Positions 1 to 7,574 of a DNA stretch of 23,265 nt are shown piece by piece; within the stretch, counting starts at the first letter, position 1, and each line of letters starts with the position of its first letter. Under the pieces are notes generated by a model, which did no database searches, was not told where the DNA came from, and saw only the letters and a program-made list of their open reading frames with translations. Made by a program: the position numbers and the translations under genes. Source of the stretch: CAZNLH01 sp964573995 (GTDB lineage Bacteria > Gemmatimonadota > CAZMKB01 > CAZNLH01); NCBI GenBank assembly GCA_964573995.1, contig CAZNLH010000034.1:1-23265 (forward strand), read 5' to 3'.

Positions 1-15
1 ATGGAGGATCGTCCT

Positions 16-435
16 ATGTCTGGCATCGTGCGTTTCGGGGTATCGATGGACCTGGAGTTACTGAAGAGGTTCGACCAACTCATTTCACGGCAGGGATATG
101 GGAATCGCTCCGAAGCGATCCGAGACCTGATCCGGGATCGCCTCGTCGTGGAGGATTGGAGGCGCGGGGAGAAGGAAGTAGTCGGCACCATCACCCTTGT
201 CTATGATCATCACACCAGGGAGTTGTTGGAACGCCTGACCCACCTGCAACACAACGAGCATGGGATTGTTCTCTCCAGCCTTCACATCCACATGGATGAG
301 CGGAACTGCCTGGAGGTCCTGGTGGTGAGGTCGAAGGCGGACAGGGTTAGGAGGCTGGCGGATCGCCTGATAGGGACCCGTGGAGTGAAACACGGGAGGC
401 TTACCATTACGACGGCTGGCAAGTCACTATGCTGA
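16..435 (+). CDS. nikR: Nickel-responsive transcriptional regulator NikR
   Basis: This is a 139-residue ribbon-helix-helix repressor with a C-terminal ACT-like nickel-sensing domain. Residues 4-45 form the DNA-binding part, beginning IVRFGVSMD and containing the hallmark NRSEAIRDLIRD at 30-41. All four high-affinity nickel ligands of the family are present: His79, His90 and His92 (LHIH) and Cys98 (RNCLEV). In the known family, nickel binding enables DNA binding and represses nickel importer genes. I chose the ATG at 16 because GGAGG at 3-7 lies 8 bases upstream and MSGIVRFGVS matches the usual NikR N-terminus; an in-frame ATG at position 1 would add five residues. It is the first visible gene of the nickel operon, which suggests autoregulation (inference). 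The promoter and operator lie upstream of the window. Confidence 0.93.
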   Translation: MSGIVRFGVSMDLELLKRFDQLISRQGYGNRSEAIRDLIRDRLVVEDWRRGEKEVVGTITLVYDHHTRELLERLTHLQHNEHGIVLSSLHIHMDERNCLEVLVVRSKADRVRRLADRLIGTRGVKHGRLTITTAGKSLC

Positions 436-575
436 AAGAGGGGCGAAAGGATTCATTTGTTCTGACGTTCGGGGTTTCCGGCAGAGATCGGGTAGCCTTC
501 GTGGCGCCCGAGAATCGGCTGATCCGCGAGAAACTGAACATGGGGCCCTTGATCGGCTGTCTCGCCTTCCGTTAA
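429..575 (+). CDS. Possible 48-residue small protein between nikR and nikM
   Basis: This short ORF starts with an ATG that overlaps the last codons of nikR by 7 bases and ends 13 bases before nikM, so it fills the gap between them exactly. The product begins MLKEGRKDSFVLTFGVSG and contains VAFVAPENRLIREKL. It has no cysteine-rich motif, no clear membrane segment and no family I recognise. Third codon positions are mostly G or C, as in the neighbouring genes. There is no good Shine-Dalgarno sequence, so expression would depend on coupling to nikR termination. It could be a real small accessory protein, the remnant of a degraded gene, or untranslated spacer. Confidence 0.35.
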   Translation: MLKEGRKDSFVLTFGVSGRDRVAFVAPENRLIREKLNMGPLIGCLAFR

Positions 576-588
576 AGGGGAAAGACAC

Positions 589-1257
589 ATGCACATTCCC
601 GACGGTTACCTGTCCCCCGTCACCTACTTGCCGGCCTATGCGGTGACCGTTCCCCTCTGGGTTCACGCCTTCAGGCACGTAAGGAAGGAGATGAGCGAGG
701 AGTCACTCCCCTTTCTGTCGGCCCTGACGGCGTTCTCGTTCATCGTAATGATGTTGAATATCCCGGTCCCAGGAGGGACGAGCGGTCATGCCGTGGGCGC
801 TGCAGTGATCGCCATCCTCTTCGGCCCCTGGTCCGGCTTCTTATCCATCAGCCTGGTACTCCTGATACAGGCCTTGATCTTCGGGGACGGCGGCGTGACC
901 TCACTGCCGGTCAATGCCCTCGGCATGGGTCTAATCGCTTCTTTCACCGCCTTCCACTCATATATGTTCCTGCGGAGGAGGCTTGGCCAGCCTGCATCTT
1001 CTTTTTTAGCCGGATGGCTGAGCGTCGTGGCCGCTTCGTTGCTCATTGCCGTCGTGCTCGGGATCCAGCCGATGATCGCCAGGGACTCCGCCGGCAACCC
1101 GCTATTCTTCCCTCTCCCCCTCTCCGTGACGATCCCGGCCCTTGTAGGCGCCCATATCCTGTTCTTCGGCGTGATCGAGGGGATATTCACGATCCTGGCC
1201 ATCCGGTTCATCGGGCGATTGAGGCCCGATGGCCTGTTGAGGGAGGAGACGGGATGA
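589..1257 (+). CDS. nikM: Nickel ECF transporter substrate-binding membrane subunit NikM (CbiM family)
   Basis: This 222-residue polytopic membrane protein is the S-component of a group I energy-coupling-factor transporter for nickel or cobalt. It starts with the diagnostic MHIPDGYLSP, whose free N-terminus and His2 coordinate the metal in the family. His67 in GTSGHAVG is at the position of the third-residue ligand known from NikM structures. Several hydrophobic segments follow, with the conserved FGDGGVTSLPVNALGMG near 98-114. The start has AAAGGGG about 8 bases upstream. Sequence alone does not separate nickel from cobalt; nikR upstream and the absence of cobalamin genes favour nickel. Its stop overlaps the next gene by ATGA. 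Confidence 0.92.
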   Translation: MHIPDGYLSPVTYLPAYAVTVPLWVHAFRHVRKEMSEESLPFLSALTAFSFIVMMLNIPVPGGTSGHAVGAAVIAILFGPWSGFLSISLVLLIQALIFGDGGVTSLPVNALGMGLIASFTAFHSYMFLRRRLGQPASSFLAGWLSVVAASLLIAVVLGIQPMIARDSAGNPLFFPLPLSVTIPALVGAHILFFGVIEGIFTILAIRFIGRLRPDGLLREETG

Positions 1258-1562
1258 AAAAGGCCGAAGCCCGGGCTCTCTACCTGTTCCTTTTATTATC
1301 CTTCCTGGCGGTTCCAATCGGACTTTTCACGGAGAACCCGGCATGGGGAGAATGGGAGGCGGGTTATTACCAGAAGATCCTTGGATACGTACCGGAGCGG
1401 ATACGGCATTACTCCGGGTGGTACCAGGCTCCAATCTCGGGTTACAGGTGGCCGGGCCACGGCAGGGTGCTGGGATACTATCTCTCCGCGCTGGTTGGGA
1501 TCACCTGTATTTTCACCGCATTTTTTCTCCTGTGGCGGCTTTCCGGGGGGAGGAAGGATTGA
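1254..1562 (+). CDS. PDGLE/NikN-like small membrane subunit of the nickel ECF transporter
   Basis: This 102-residue protein has one hydrophobic segment at about 9-25 and another at about 73-95, with a loop facing one side of the membrane between them. The loop and second helix resemble the PDGLE domain often separate from or fused to CbiM/NikM: GYVPERIRHYSGW at the PDGLE position, then APISGYRWPG and YYLSALVGITCIF. The eponymous PDGLE residues themselves are changed to VPERI. In related systems such subunits (CbiN, NikN) are needed for metal uptake by the CbiM/NikM core. The ATG overlaps the nikM stop as ATGA and the gene ends four bases into nikQ, so it is translationally embedded in the operon. 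Assignment rests on position plus partial motif similarity. Confidence 0.75.
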   Translation: MKKAEARALYLFLLLSFLAVPIGLFTENPAWGEWEAGYYQKILGYVPERIRHYSGWYQAPISGYRWPGHGRVLGYYLSALVGITCIFTAFFLLWRLSGGRKD

Positions 1563-2161
1563 AGAGAGACGGCGAACGCATTGACCGGCGACCTGGTACG
1601 CGCGTGATGAATCGCAACTTCATCTTCATGGCCTTCTATCTCTCCGCGGTCCTGTTACTGACCACCTTGCACAGTATTACGCTGCTCATCTGCTCCGCGT
1701 TTATCCTGGCCGTGCTTTCGGGAAGATCTTTTGCGAGGCATCTCATGAAGACGCTGGCGGCCTTGTTCATCTTCAATTCGGTCGTATCCCTCTCGTACGT
1801 GATCTTTGCCTTCAGCCGGGGAGACCCCGTCCTTCCAACCCTCTTTATGATCAATGCGAGGACCTACGTGCTCACCTTCAGCACGTTCCTCCTGGTCGAC
1901 AGGATAAACCTGTTCTCGGCCTTTTCGTTCTCCAGGACTCTTACCTTGCTACTGATACTGTCTTACGGCCAGATTATGACCTTTCGGAGGATACTGTTCG
2001 AACTTTGGTTTTCCCTGAGGAGCCGGACGATCAGCAGGCCGGGGGTAGGTGATCTCTGGAAATTTGTCTCTTCAACCACATATTTCTTCTTGAACTGTTC
2101 TGTATCCAACTCGAAAGAGATCGTCCAGGCTATGAAATCGAGGGGATTCCTGTATGATTGA
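1559..2161 (+). CDS. nikQ: Nickel ECF transporter transmembrane coupling subunit NikQ (CbiQ/EcfT family)
   Basis: This is the T-component that couples the ATPase to NikM. It has several hydrophobic helices (about residues 21-40, 43-60, 65-88, 95-115 and 120-145), then the cytoplasmic coupling helix ending EIVQAMKSRGF, where Ala191-x3-Arg195-Gly196 is the conserved EcfT motif that contacts the ATPase. I placed the start at TTG 1559 (200 residues) because GGAGG at 1549-1553 sits 5 bases upstream and the codon overlaps the previous stop as TTGA. An in-frame ATG at 1607 would give 184 residues but has no visible ribosome binding site. It is a small CbiQ-family member. The 3' end overlaps nikO by 8 bases. 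Confidence 0.85.
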   Translation: MKRDGERIDRRPGTRVMNRNFIFMAFYLSAVLLLTTLHSITLLICSAFILAVLSGRSFARHLMKTLAALFIFNSVVSLSYVIFAFSRGDPVLPTLFMINARTYVLTFSTFLLVDRINLFSAFSFSRTLTLLLILSYGQIMTFRRILFELWFSLRSRTISRPGVGDLWKFVSSTTYFFLNCSVSNSKEIVQAMKSRGFLYD

Positions 2162-2927
2162 GGTCAGTGACCTGTCGTATTCGTACGGGGCACAAATGGC
2201 CCTTTCGGAGGTCTCCTTCTGCGTGGACAAGGGTGAAAAGGTGGTCCTGCTCGGGGCAAACGGGAGCGGGAAATCGACATTGTTGAAGTTGCTGGACGGC
2301 CTGATCTTCCCCGATTCCGGCTCGATATTGTACGATGGGGAGGAAGTGGTCAGGAAGCGCCTGCGCCAGCGGAGGTTCAACCGGTGGTTTCGCTCGCGGG
2401 TGGTCCTGCTCTTTCAAAATCCCGAGATGATGATCTTCAACCCAACGGTCTTCGACGAAATCGCCTTCGGGCTGAGACAACTCGGGGCGAATAATATAGA
2501 GGAGAGGGTGAAAATCTGGGCGGAAAGGCTCGGGATCTACCGGCACCTGAACGCTGCCCCGTTCAACCTGAGCGGCGGCGAGAAGCAGAAGGTATGCCTG
2601 GCCTCGCTGCTGGTCCTTGAACCCGAAACACTCCTTCTCGATGAGCCGACCTCTAACCTGGATCCAAGGTCCACCGGCTGGTTCATCGACTTCCTCTCGG
2701 AACTCGACCAGACCGCCCTGATCACTACGCACAACCTGAGCCTCTCCGGTGAACTCGGATCAAGGTGCATCATTCTGTCCGAGGACCACAGGCTGCTATA
2801 TGACGGGGAACTCGCTCCCTTTCTTCGCGACGTGGATATGCTCATGAAGGCGAACCTGGTCCATTCCCACAGGCACGTCCACGGTCCCATCGAGCACCGT
2901 CACTTCCATATCCACCAATGGGACTGA
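2154..2927 (+). CDS. nikO: Nickel ECF transporter ATP-binding subunit NikO with histidine-rich tail
   Basis: This 257-residue ABC ATPase energises nickel import. All nucleotide-binding motifs are intact: Walker A GANGSGKST at 34-42, Q-loop Gln88 in LLFQNPEMMIF, signature LSGGEKQKV at 139-147, Walker B LLLDEP ending in Asp163-Glu164, and switch His193 in TTHN. The family architecture would normally end soon after residue 230. Here the last 21 residues carry eight histidines arranged as two HxHxHxH runs (237-243 and 248-254) separated by GPIE. Such tails bind nickel in other nickel-handling proteins such as HypB and UreE, so a metal storage or sensing role is a reasonable inference. The start overlaps the end of nikQ. 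It is the last gene of the operon; no clear terminator follows before the opposing gene at 2987. Confidence 0.92.
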   Translation: MIEVSDLSYSYGAQMALSEVSFCVDKGEKVVLLGANGSGKSTLLKLLDGLIFPDSGSILYDGEEVVRKRLRQRRFNRWFRSRVVLLFQNPEMMIFNPTVFDEIAFGLRQLGANNIEERVKIWAERLGIYRHLNAAPFNLSGGEKQKVCLASLLVLEPETLLLDEPTSNLDPRSTGWFIDFLSELDQTALITTHNLSLSGELGSRCIILSEDHRLLYDGELAPFLRDVDMLMKANLVHSHRHVHGPIEHRHFHIHQWD

Positions 2928-2986
2928 GGCAAGGGCAAAATGACGTGCGAACGCCTCGCGGCCAAGAGAAAATGCGCCCCGGCGCC

Positions 2987-4278
2987 TCAGGTGAGTCTCT
3001 TGTAGGCCTCCAGGGTCTTTCGGGCGGTCTCCTCCCACGTGAACGACTTGGCGCGTTCTATCCCCCTCTGCGAGAGTTCCATTCGCCTTTCTCGATCTTT
3101 GAGGATTTCCTCGATTCTCACCGCCATGGCTTCGGGGTCGTGCGGATCAAACAGCACGGCGGCGTCTCCCGTGATTTCGGGGATCGAGGCCGCGTTGCTC
3201 GCTGCGACAGGGCACCCGGAGGCCATGGCCTCGAGCAGCGGCAGGCCGAAACCCTCGTAAATGGANNNNNNNNNNNNNNNNNNNNNNNNNNNNNNNNNNN
3301 NNNNNNNNNNNNNNNNNNNNNNNNNNNNNNNNNNNNNNNNNNNNNNNNNNNNNNNNNNNNNNNNNGGCACCCGGAGGCCATGGCCTCGAGCAGCGGCAGG
3401 CCGAAACCCTCGTAAATGGAGGGAAAGAGGAAGATTTCGGCGTGCCTGTATAGGCGCGGCAGGTCCTCCATCGTGGCATATCCGAGCACTATCGCCAATC
3501 GCCCTAAGCCCTTCGCATCGATTTCCTCCCTGATGCCCGGCGTCTCCCATCCCCTCTTGCCCACCAGGACGAGTCTCGGCGGATCCGGCAACCTATCAGC
3601 GAGTATTCGGTATGCCTGGAGGAGTACCGGCAGGTTCTTTTTTGGTTCCTGTGTGGCCACGCTCAACAGGTAGGGGCGTGAAAGTCCGTACCTGTTGATC
3701 AATACACGCCGTTCCCCATCAGCCCCGTGCGGAGTGAAACGCCCCTCGACCCCGAGGTGGGTGACAACGATCTTCTCGCCGGGAATCTCCAAGTGCTCGA
3801 TCATTTCGCCCTTTATGAAATTCGAGATGGTGATGAAGAGGTCCGCCCTCTCGAGGGAACTTCGGACATCCTGGATGAAGTGTTCCCGCCACTCGGATCC
3901 GAGCCAATCGGGATGGAGATGGAAGGTGAGGTCCGGAATGGAGACGACAGAGCGCCCTCCACGGTGGTATAGCAATTCGTATGCTGGCCCGTGGAGGATG
4001 TCGAAGGGGCCCGTCACGAGGTCTATGGGGAAGTGGTAGTCGTCGCACAGTTTGTCGGCATACTTGCGGGGCATCCTGAGGACACGTGTTCTTACATGCA
4101 GGCCCTTCAGCCTGGGAACCCGGCCTGCCAGGCGGCCGCGGAAGAAGTTGAAGTAGAGGGTGTATTCGTGGCTTGGGGCCACCCGCTTGAGGGATTCGAC
4201 GAGGCGCAGAGTGTAGAGTGTAGTCCCCGCCCACTTCCTTTCGAAGACGAGGTTGCGGGCATCGATGCATATCCTCAT
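2987..4278 (-). CDS. GT4-family glycosyltransferase, interrupted by an assembly gap
   Basis: This GT-B fold retaining glycosyltransferase probably transfers a sugar from a nucleotide-sugar during polysaccharide or O-antigen-like assembly; donor and acceptor are unknown. The N-terminal half (MRICIDARN, WAGTTLYTLRLVESL) and the C-terminal donor-binding half (LSVATQEPKKNLPVLLQA; GYATMEDLPRLY) are both present. The Glu290-x7-Glu298 motif of GT4 enzymes lies in YEGFGLPLLEAM. As given, the frame breaks across 100 N. The 55 bases on either side of the N run are identical, and joining them once restores one 378-residue protein that continues PVAASNAASIPEITGDA to the stop at 2987. The gene therefore looks intact. 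Its ATG overlaps the stop of the upstream glycosyltransferase as ATGA, indicating one operon. Confidence 0.88.
3211..3420. repeat. Identical 55-bp flanks around an assembly gap
   Basis: Bases 3211-3265 and 3366-3420 are identical over all 55 positions and sit directly against the two ends of the N run. This is the pattern of two contigs that overlap but were scaffolded instead of merged. It is unlikely to be a biological direct repeat, because deleting one copy plus the N run (155 bases) restores the reading frame of the glycosyltransferase. Confidence 0.9.
3266..3365. other. 100-base N run (scaffold gap of nominal size)
   Basis: Exactly 100 N occur here, the conventional placeholder for a gap of unknown size. 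It falls inside the catalytic half of the glycosyltransferase gene. The flanking identity implies a true gap of zero with a 55-base contig overlap. Confidence 0.98.
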
Positions 4279-5477
4279 TTCTTGGCCTTCCTGGCGGATT
4301 CGTAGAGGCGCAGGACGCTGCCTATATGCCTGTCGGCGGTGAATTCGGTCTCCGCACGTCTACGTGCGGCCACGCCCATCTTCTCAGCAAGCGGTTTGTT
4401 CTTCAGTAGGTGGATGATCTTTGCGGCGAGGTCTGAATCGTTGTTGCGCTCGAAGAGCAAGCCGGTCTCCCCATCTATTACAAGTTCGGGTATTCCACCG
4501 ATTCGAGTACCGACGACCGCCCTGCCGCAGGCCATTGCCTCGTAGATTGTCAGAGGACTGTTCTCGTAGATGATGGAAGGGAGGACCACGAAGGACGAGC
4601 GTCCGTACCATTGGACCACCTCATCCTCGGGGATTGCCCCGAGGAAGGTGACCGCGTTACCCAATTCCAACGTCTTATGGTACCTCCTGAGTTCCTCCAT
4701 CATCGGGCCGTCGCCTGCTATTACGAGTCGGGCCGATGGTACGGCCTCGAGGATCTTCCTGAAAGAGAGGAGCAAGAGGCCGATCCCCTTGCTGAAGTGC
4801 AGGTAGCCCACGAAGAGCACAAGGTTGTCTTCGGATTTCCGCGCGCGCTTGCCGGCGTATGCGGGGTCGGAAAAGTGAGGTATATGGACCACGGGCAGCC
4901 TTTCCCTGGCCAACGCGTCGTATAGGGCCCGGCTCGGGGCTATCATGCGATATATGGATCTCAGGATAAGGGGGCGATGGAGGTTCCTGGTCATGAGTTC
5001 CAGTAGGTAGCGTTTCCTGGTCACGCAGCGCTCCTTGTAACAGGCGGTGCCGAGCCCGCCACCGCAGAGGCGGCCATCCGGGGTGACTCCCCGTTCGGTC
5101 GGGCAGACCGTCCGGAAGTCATGCACCGTCTGGACTGCGGGCGTGACGCCTCGACAGGCGAGGAGGATGGAAGTGGGAAAGGAGTAATTGGTATGGATGT
5201 GCAGGACGTCGGGATTGATCCCCCTGAGCCATCGCCTAAATGCCCTGAAGATGGAGGCGTTCGGCAACTCGTGGCGGGGGATTCGACCTCCGACCATCCT
5301 TGATCCGCCCGGGCTGAAGACGGTTGTATGGGGGTCGCCGGCCTCGTACCGGGCCGCACGGTAGGTGAAGAGGAACGTCTCGTGTCCCCTCTCCTTTAAC
5401 AAGGAGCACAGCCTCAGCCGGTAAGTGTTGGCGCCCCCAGGGTCGCCACAGTCATCATGGAAGACGGCGATACGCAT
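4275..5477 (-). CDS. GT4-family glycosyltransferase with a four-cysteine insertion
   Basis: This 400-residue GT-B retaining glycosyltransferase begins MRIAVFHDDCGDPGGANTYR, typical of the N-terminal Rossmann domain of GT4 enzymes. The donor domain shows LFVGYLHFSKGIGLLLLSF at about 221-239, IAGDGPMMEEL, and the catalytic Glu305-x7-Glu313 (YENSPLTIYEAMACG). An unusual segment after VHDFRT holds Cys125, Cys138, Cys146 and Cys151, a possible structural metal site also seen in some GT4 relatives. It has no signal peptide or membrane helix, so it probably acts on the cytoplasmic face. It precedes and overlaps the second glycosyltransferase by four bases, so the two probably act in sequence on one glycan. 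No strong ribosome binding site is visible before the ATG. The exact sugar cannot be predicted. Confidence 0.87.
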   Translation of the reverse strand: MRIAVFHDDCGDPGGANTYRLRLCSLLKERGHETFLFTYRAARYEAGDPHTTVFSPGGSRMVGGRIPRHELPNASIFRAFRRWLRGINPDVLHIHTNYSFPTSILLACRGVTPAVQTVHDFRTVCPTERGVTPDGRLCGGGLGTACYKERCVTRKRYLLELMTRNLHRPLILRSIYRMIAPSRALYDALARERLPVVHIPHFSDPAYAGKRARKSEDNLVLFVGYLHFSKGIGLLLLSFRKILEAVPSARLVIAGDGPMMEELRRYHKTLELGNAVTFLGAIPEDEVVQWYGRSSFVVLPSIIYENSPLTIYEAMACGRAVVGTRIGGIPELVIDGETGLLFERNNDSDLAAKIIHLLKNKPLAEKMGVAARRRAETEFTADRHIGSVLRLYESARKAKK

Positions 5478-5711
5478 GATTTTTAGTAGGCAGCCGGGCG
5501 GAACCCGGGAATATCAAGGTGATTAATTGCCCTTTCAAAGGCCTCTGTCATGCCGTGAGCATAGGAAAGTAGGGGAGATTTGTCAAGCGGGTAGGCGTCT
5601 TCCAGGGCGAGAAAGATTTTTTCACTTTTCTTTTGGGCGCGCCCTGTTATTATATTACCTGTTTTCAGTCCGTGATCAAGCGAGTTGACTTCAACAGGAG
5701 GGAATTGTTCC
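5478..5711. promoter_or_regulatory. Divergent intergenic region between the glycosyltransferases and sppA
   Basis: This 234-base non-coding interval separates divergent genes and should hold both promoters. An AT-rich block around 5647-5657 contains TATAAT on the minus strand (5654-5649), preceded after 19 bases by TTGATC (5679-5674), a fair but over-spaced sigma-70-like pair directed towards the glycosyltransferases. On the plus strand the same block offers TATATT, without a good -35. A perfect 10-base palindrome, GGGCGCGCCC, lies at 5635-5644 and could be an operator. These are visual matches only. Confidence 0.3.
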
Positions 5712-7445
5712 ATGAAGAGGGGTGGGCTCAAGGGATGCCTAACTGTCATCCTGGTTGTAATCGTCTTTTTATTTGCCGGCATCTATTTTTTGACGCGCGA
5801 GAGGAAGCCTGAGATTCGGGAGGGAAGTTACCTGGAGATCGACCTCTCCGGGAACTTTCCCGAGGAGGCGCCAGGAGACATATGGACCCAGGTCGTCATG
5901 GGGAAGCCCCTGACAATCTACGATATAGTCGAGGATATCCGGAAGGCGCGTTATGACGACCGTATCGCTGGTATACTCGTGGATGTCGATTTCCTCGACA
6001 TAGGTATCGGGAGGGTCCAGGAGATTCGCAACGCCCTCAATAAATTTCGTGAATCTGGAAAGGGCGTCATATCATACATCGAGCAGGGGAGGGATGTGGA
6101 ATATTACCTCGCCACGGCCGCGGATAAGGTGTACATGCCCCCCGTATCAATGCTCCTCGTGGATGGAATCTCCGGCAGCGCCGTCTTTATCCGAGGGACA
6201 CTCGATAAGATTGGCGTCAAACCGAACTTCGTGAGGATCGGAGATTACAAGACAGCCGTGGATCTCTTCACCCGCAAGGAGATGAGCGAGGCGCAAAGAT
6301 GGTCTATCAATTCCATCCTGGACAGCGTGTTTTCCAGGTATGTGGCGGACGTCGCAGCGGCCAGGGGCCTGAGCGAGGATAGAGTGAGAGAGATAATCGA
6401 TGCGGGGCTGTTTGATTCGCGCCAGGCCCTTGAAGAAGGACTCGTGGACGACCTCCTCTATATCGATCAACTCGAGGAGAAATTGAAAGGTAAATCCAAG
6501 AAGTTCGAGAAGGTCGACGCGAAGGACTATCGAGATGTCGACCCGTCGAGCCTCGGCCTGGAGTCCAAGACCCGCTTCGCCCTCATCACGGCCGAGGGCG
6601 CGATCAACACCGGGGAAAGCGGGGTGGACCAGGGACTGGGCAAGATCGTGGGTTCTACGACGTTGGTAAAGAATATAAAGAAGGCCGTGGAAGACAAGGA
6701 CATCAAGGCTATCATCCTGAGGGTCAACAGTCCGGGTGGCAGTTCGGTGGCCTCGGATATCGTGTGGGGCGAACTCGAGAAGGCCGTCGAGGAAAAGCCC
6801 GTGGTGATCAGCATGTCCGACTTGGCGGCCTCGGGAGGCTATTATATCTCGATGCCAGCCAGTGCAATAGTGGCCGAGCCCGGGACCATAACCGGCTCGA
6901 TAGGAGTATTCGCGGGGAAATTCAACGTGGAGTCCCTGTATTCAAAGATCGGCGTCGGCGAGGAAACGATCAGCCGCGGCAAGAGGGCGGCCATGTTTTC
7001 GGAGGTAAGGGACTTCACGGATGAAGAGAGGCAGAGACTCTACGATCACCTCTGGGAATTCTACATGAATGATTTCGTCCGGAAGGTCTCCGAGGGGAGG
7101 AGCATCCCGCCCGATTCGGTGGACAACATCGGGCGGGGAAGGGTGTGGACCGGGGAGCAGGCGGTGGGACTGGGGCTGGTTGATGAACTTGGAGGTCTGG
7201 GTGAGGCGATCGATAAGGCCAAGGAACTGGCGGGAGTGCCGGCGGAGCAGTTGGTGTCGATGGTGATAATACCAAGGCCGAAGGGCTTGCTCGAACGGTT
7301 GATGGAAGGAGACCTGTTGCTCGGTCCCAGGCCCATGGCCTTTTATCCATGGCTGAAGGAGATGGCCTTTCCCCTGGGGTGGCTCGACATGATGGGTTCC
7401 GGTGAGATCATGGCGATGATGCCCTTCAGGATCGAGTTTGAATAG
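5712..7445 (+). CDS. sppA: Signal peptide peptidase SppA, long (67K) type
   Basis: This 577-residue membrane-anchored serine protease degrades signal peptides and other membrane fragments after cleavage. A single N-terminal transmembrane anchor spans about residues 8-27. Two tandem ClpP/crotonase-like domains follow, as in E. coli SppA. The N-terminal domain carries the catalytic lysine Lys180 in GDYKTAVDLF. The C-terminal domain carries the nucleophile Ser374 in SDLAASGGYYIS, preceded by the VNSPGGSSVASD oxyanion region at 338-349. I used the ATG at 5712, preceded by AGGAGG ten bases upstream, because it places the anchor directly at the N-terminus; an in-frame TTG at 5685 precedes that ribosome binding site. 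Followed by a 129-base spacer and the TIGR02757 gene on the same strand. Confidence 0.95.
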   Translation: MKRGGLKGCLTVILVVIVFLFAGIYFLTRERKPEIREGSYLEIDLSGNFPEEAPGDIWTQVVMGKPLTIYDIVEDIRKARYDDRIAGILVDVDFLDIGIGRVQEIRNALNKFRESGKGVISYIEQGRDVEYYLATAADKVYMPPVSMLLVDGISGSAVFIRGTLDKIGVKPNFVRIGDYKTAVDLFTRKEMSEAQRWSINSILDSVFSRYVADVAAARGLSEDRVREIIDAGLFDSRQALEEGLVDDLLYIDQLEEKLKGKSKKFEKVDAKDYRDVDPSSLGLESKTRFALITAEGAINTGESGVDQGLGKIVGSTTLVKNIKKAVEDKDIKAIILRVNSPGGSSVASDIVWGELEKAVEEKPVVISMSDLAASGGYYISMPASAIVAEPGTITGSIGVFAGKFNVESLYSKIGVGEETISRGKRAAMFSEVRDFTDEERQRLYDHLWEFYMNDFVRKVSEGRSIPPDSVDNIGRGRVWTGEQAVGLGLVDELGGLGEAIDKAKELAGVPAEQLVSMVIIPRPKGLLERLMEGDLLLGPRPMAFYPWLKEMAFPLGWLDMMGSGEIMAMMPFRIEFE

Positions 7446-7574
7446 CCCCGCCGGTGGCCGCGGAGGACTGTTGGGGATCATACCGGGTCCGAGAGTCACG
7501 TCGCGCCTGGCCCGGAGGGACCATTCTTCCGCGCGGAAACAGGATGGAGGCCCTTGCACCCCCAGGAGCGTGGA

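Noticed and set aside
436..588. Nickel/cobalt or cobalamin riboswitch ahead of nikM
   Set aside because: The gap is only 153 bases, lies inside the operon, and shows none of the conserved motifs I know for those riboswitches.
2968..2986. GC-rich dyad after nikO as a terminator
   Set aside because: The loop would be too small or the stem only four pairs, and no T-run follows.
2987..4278. Frameshifted or degraded glycosyltransferase pseudogene
   Set aside because: The break coincides exactly with a 100-N run flanked by identical 55-base ends, and collapsing them restores one intact reading frame.
7527..7538. Perfect 12-base palindrome TTCCGCGCGGAA upstream of the TIGR02757 gene
   Set aside because: It is short and GC-rich, with no associated promoter element, so chance occurrence cannot be excluded.
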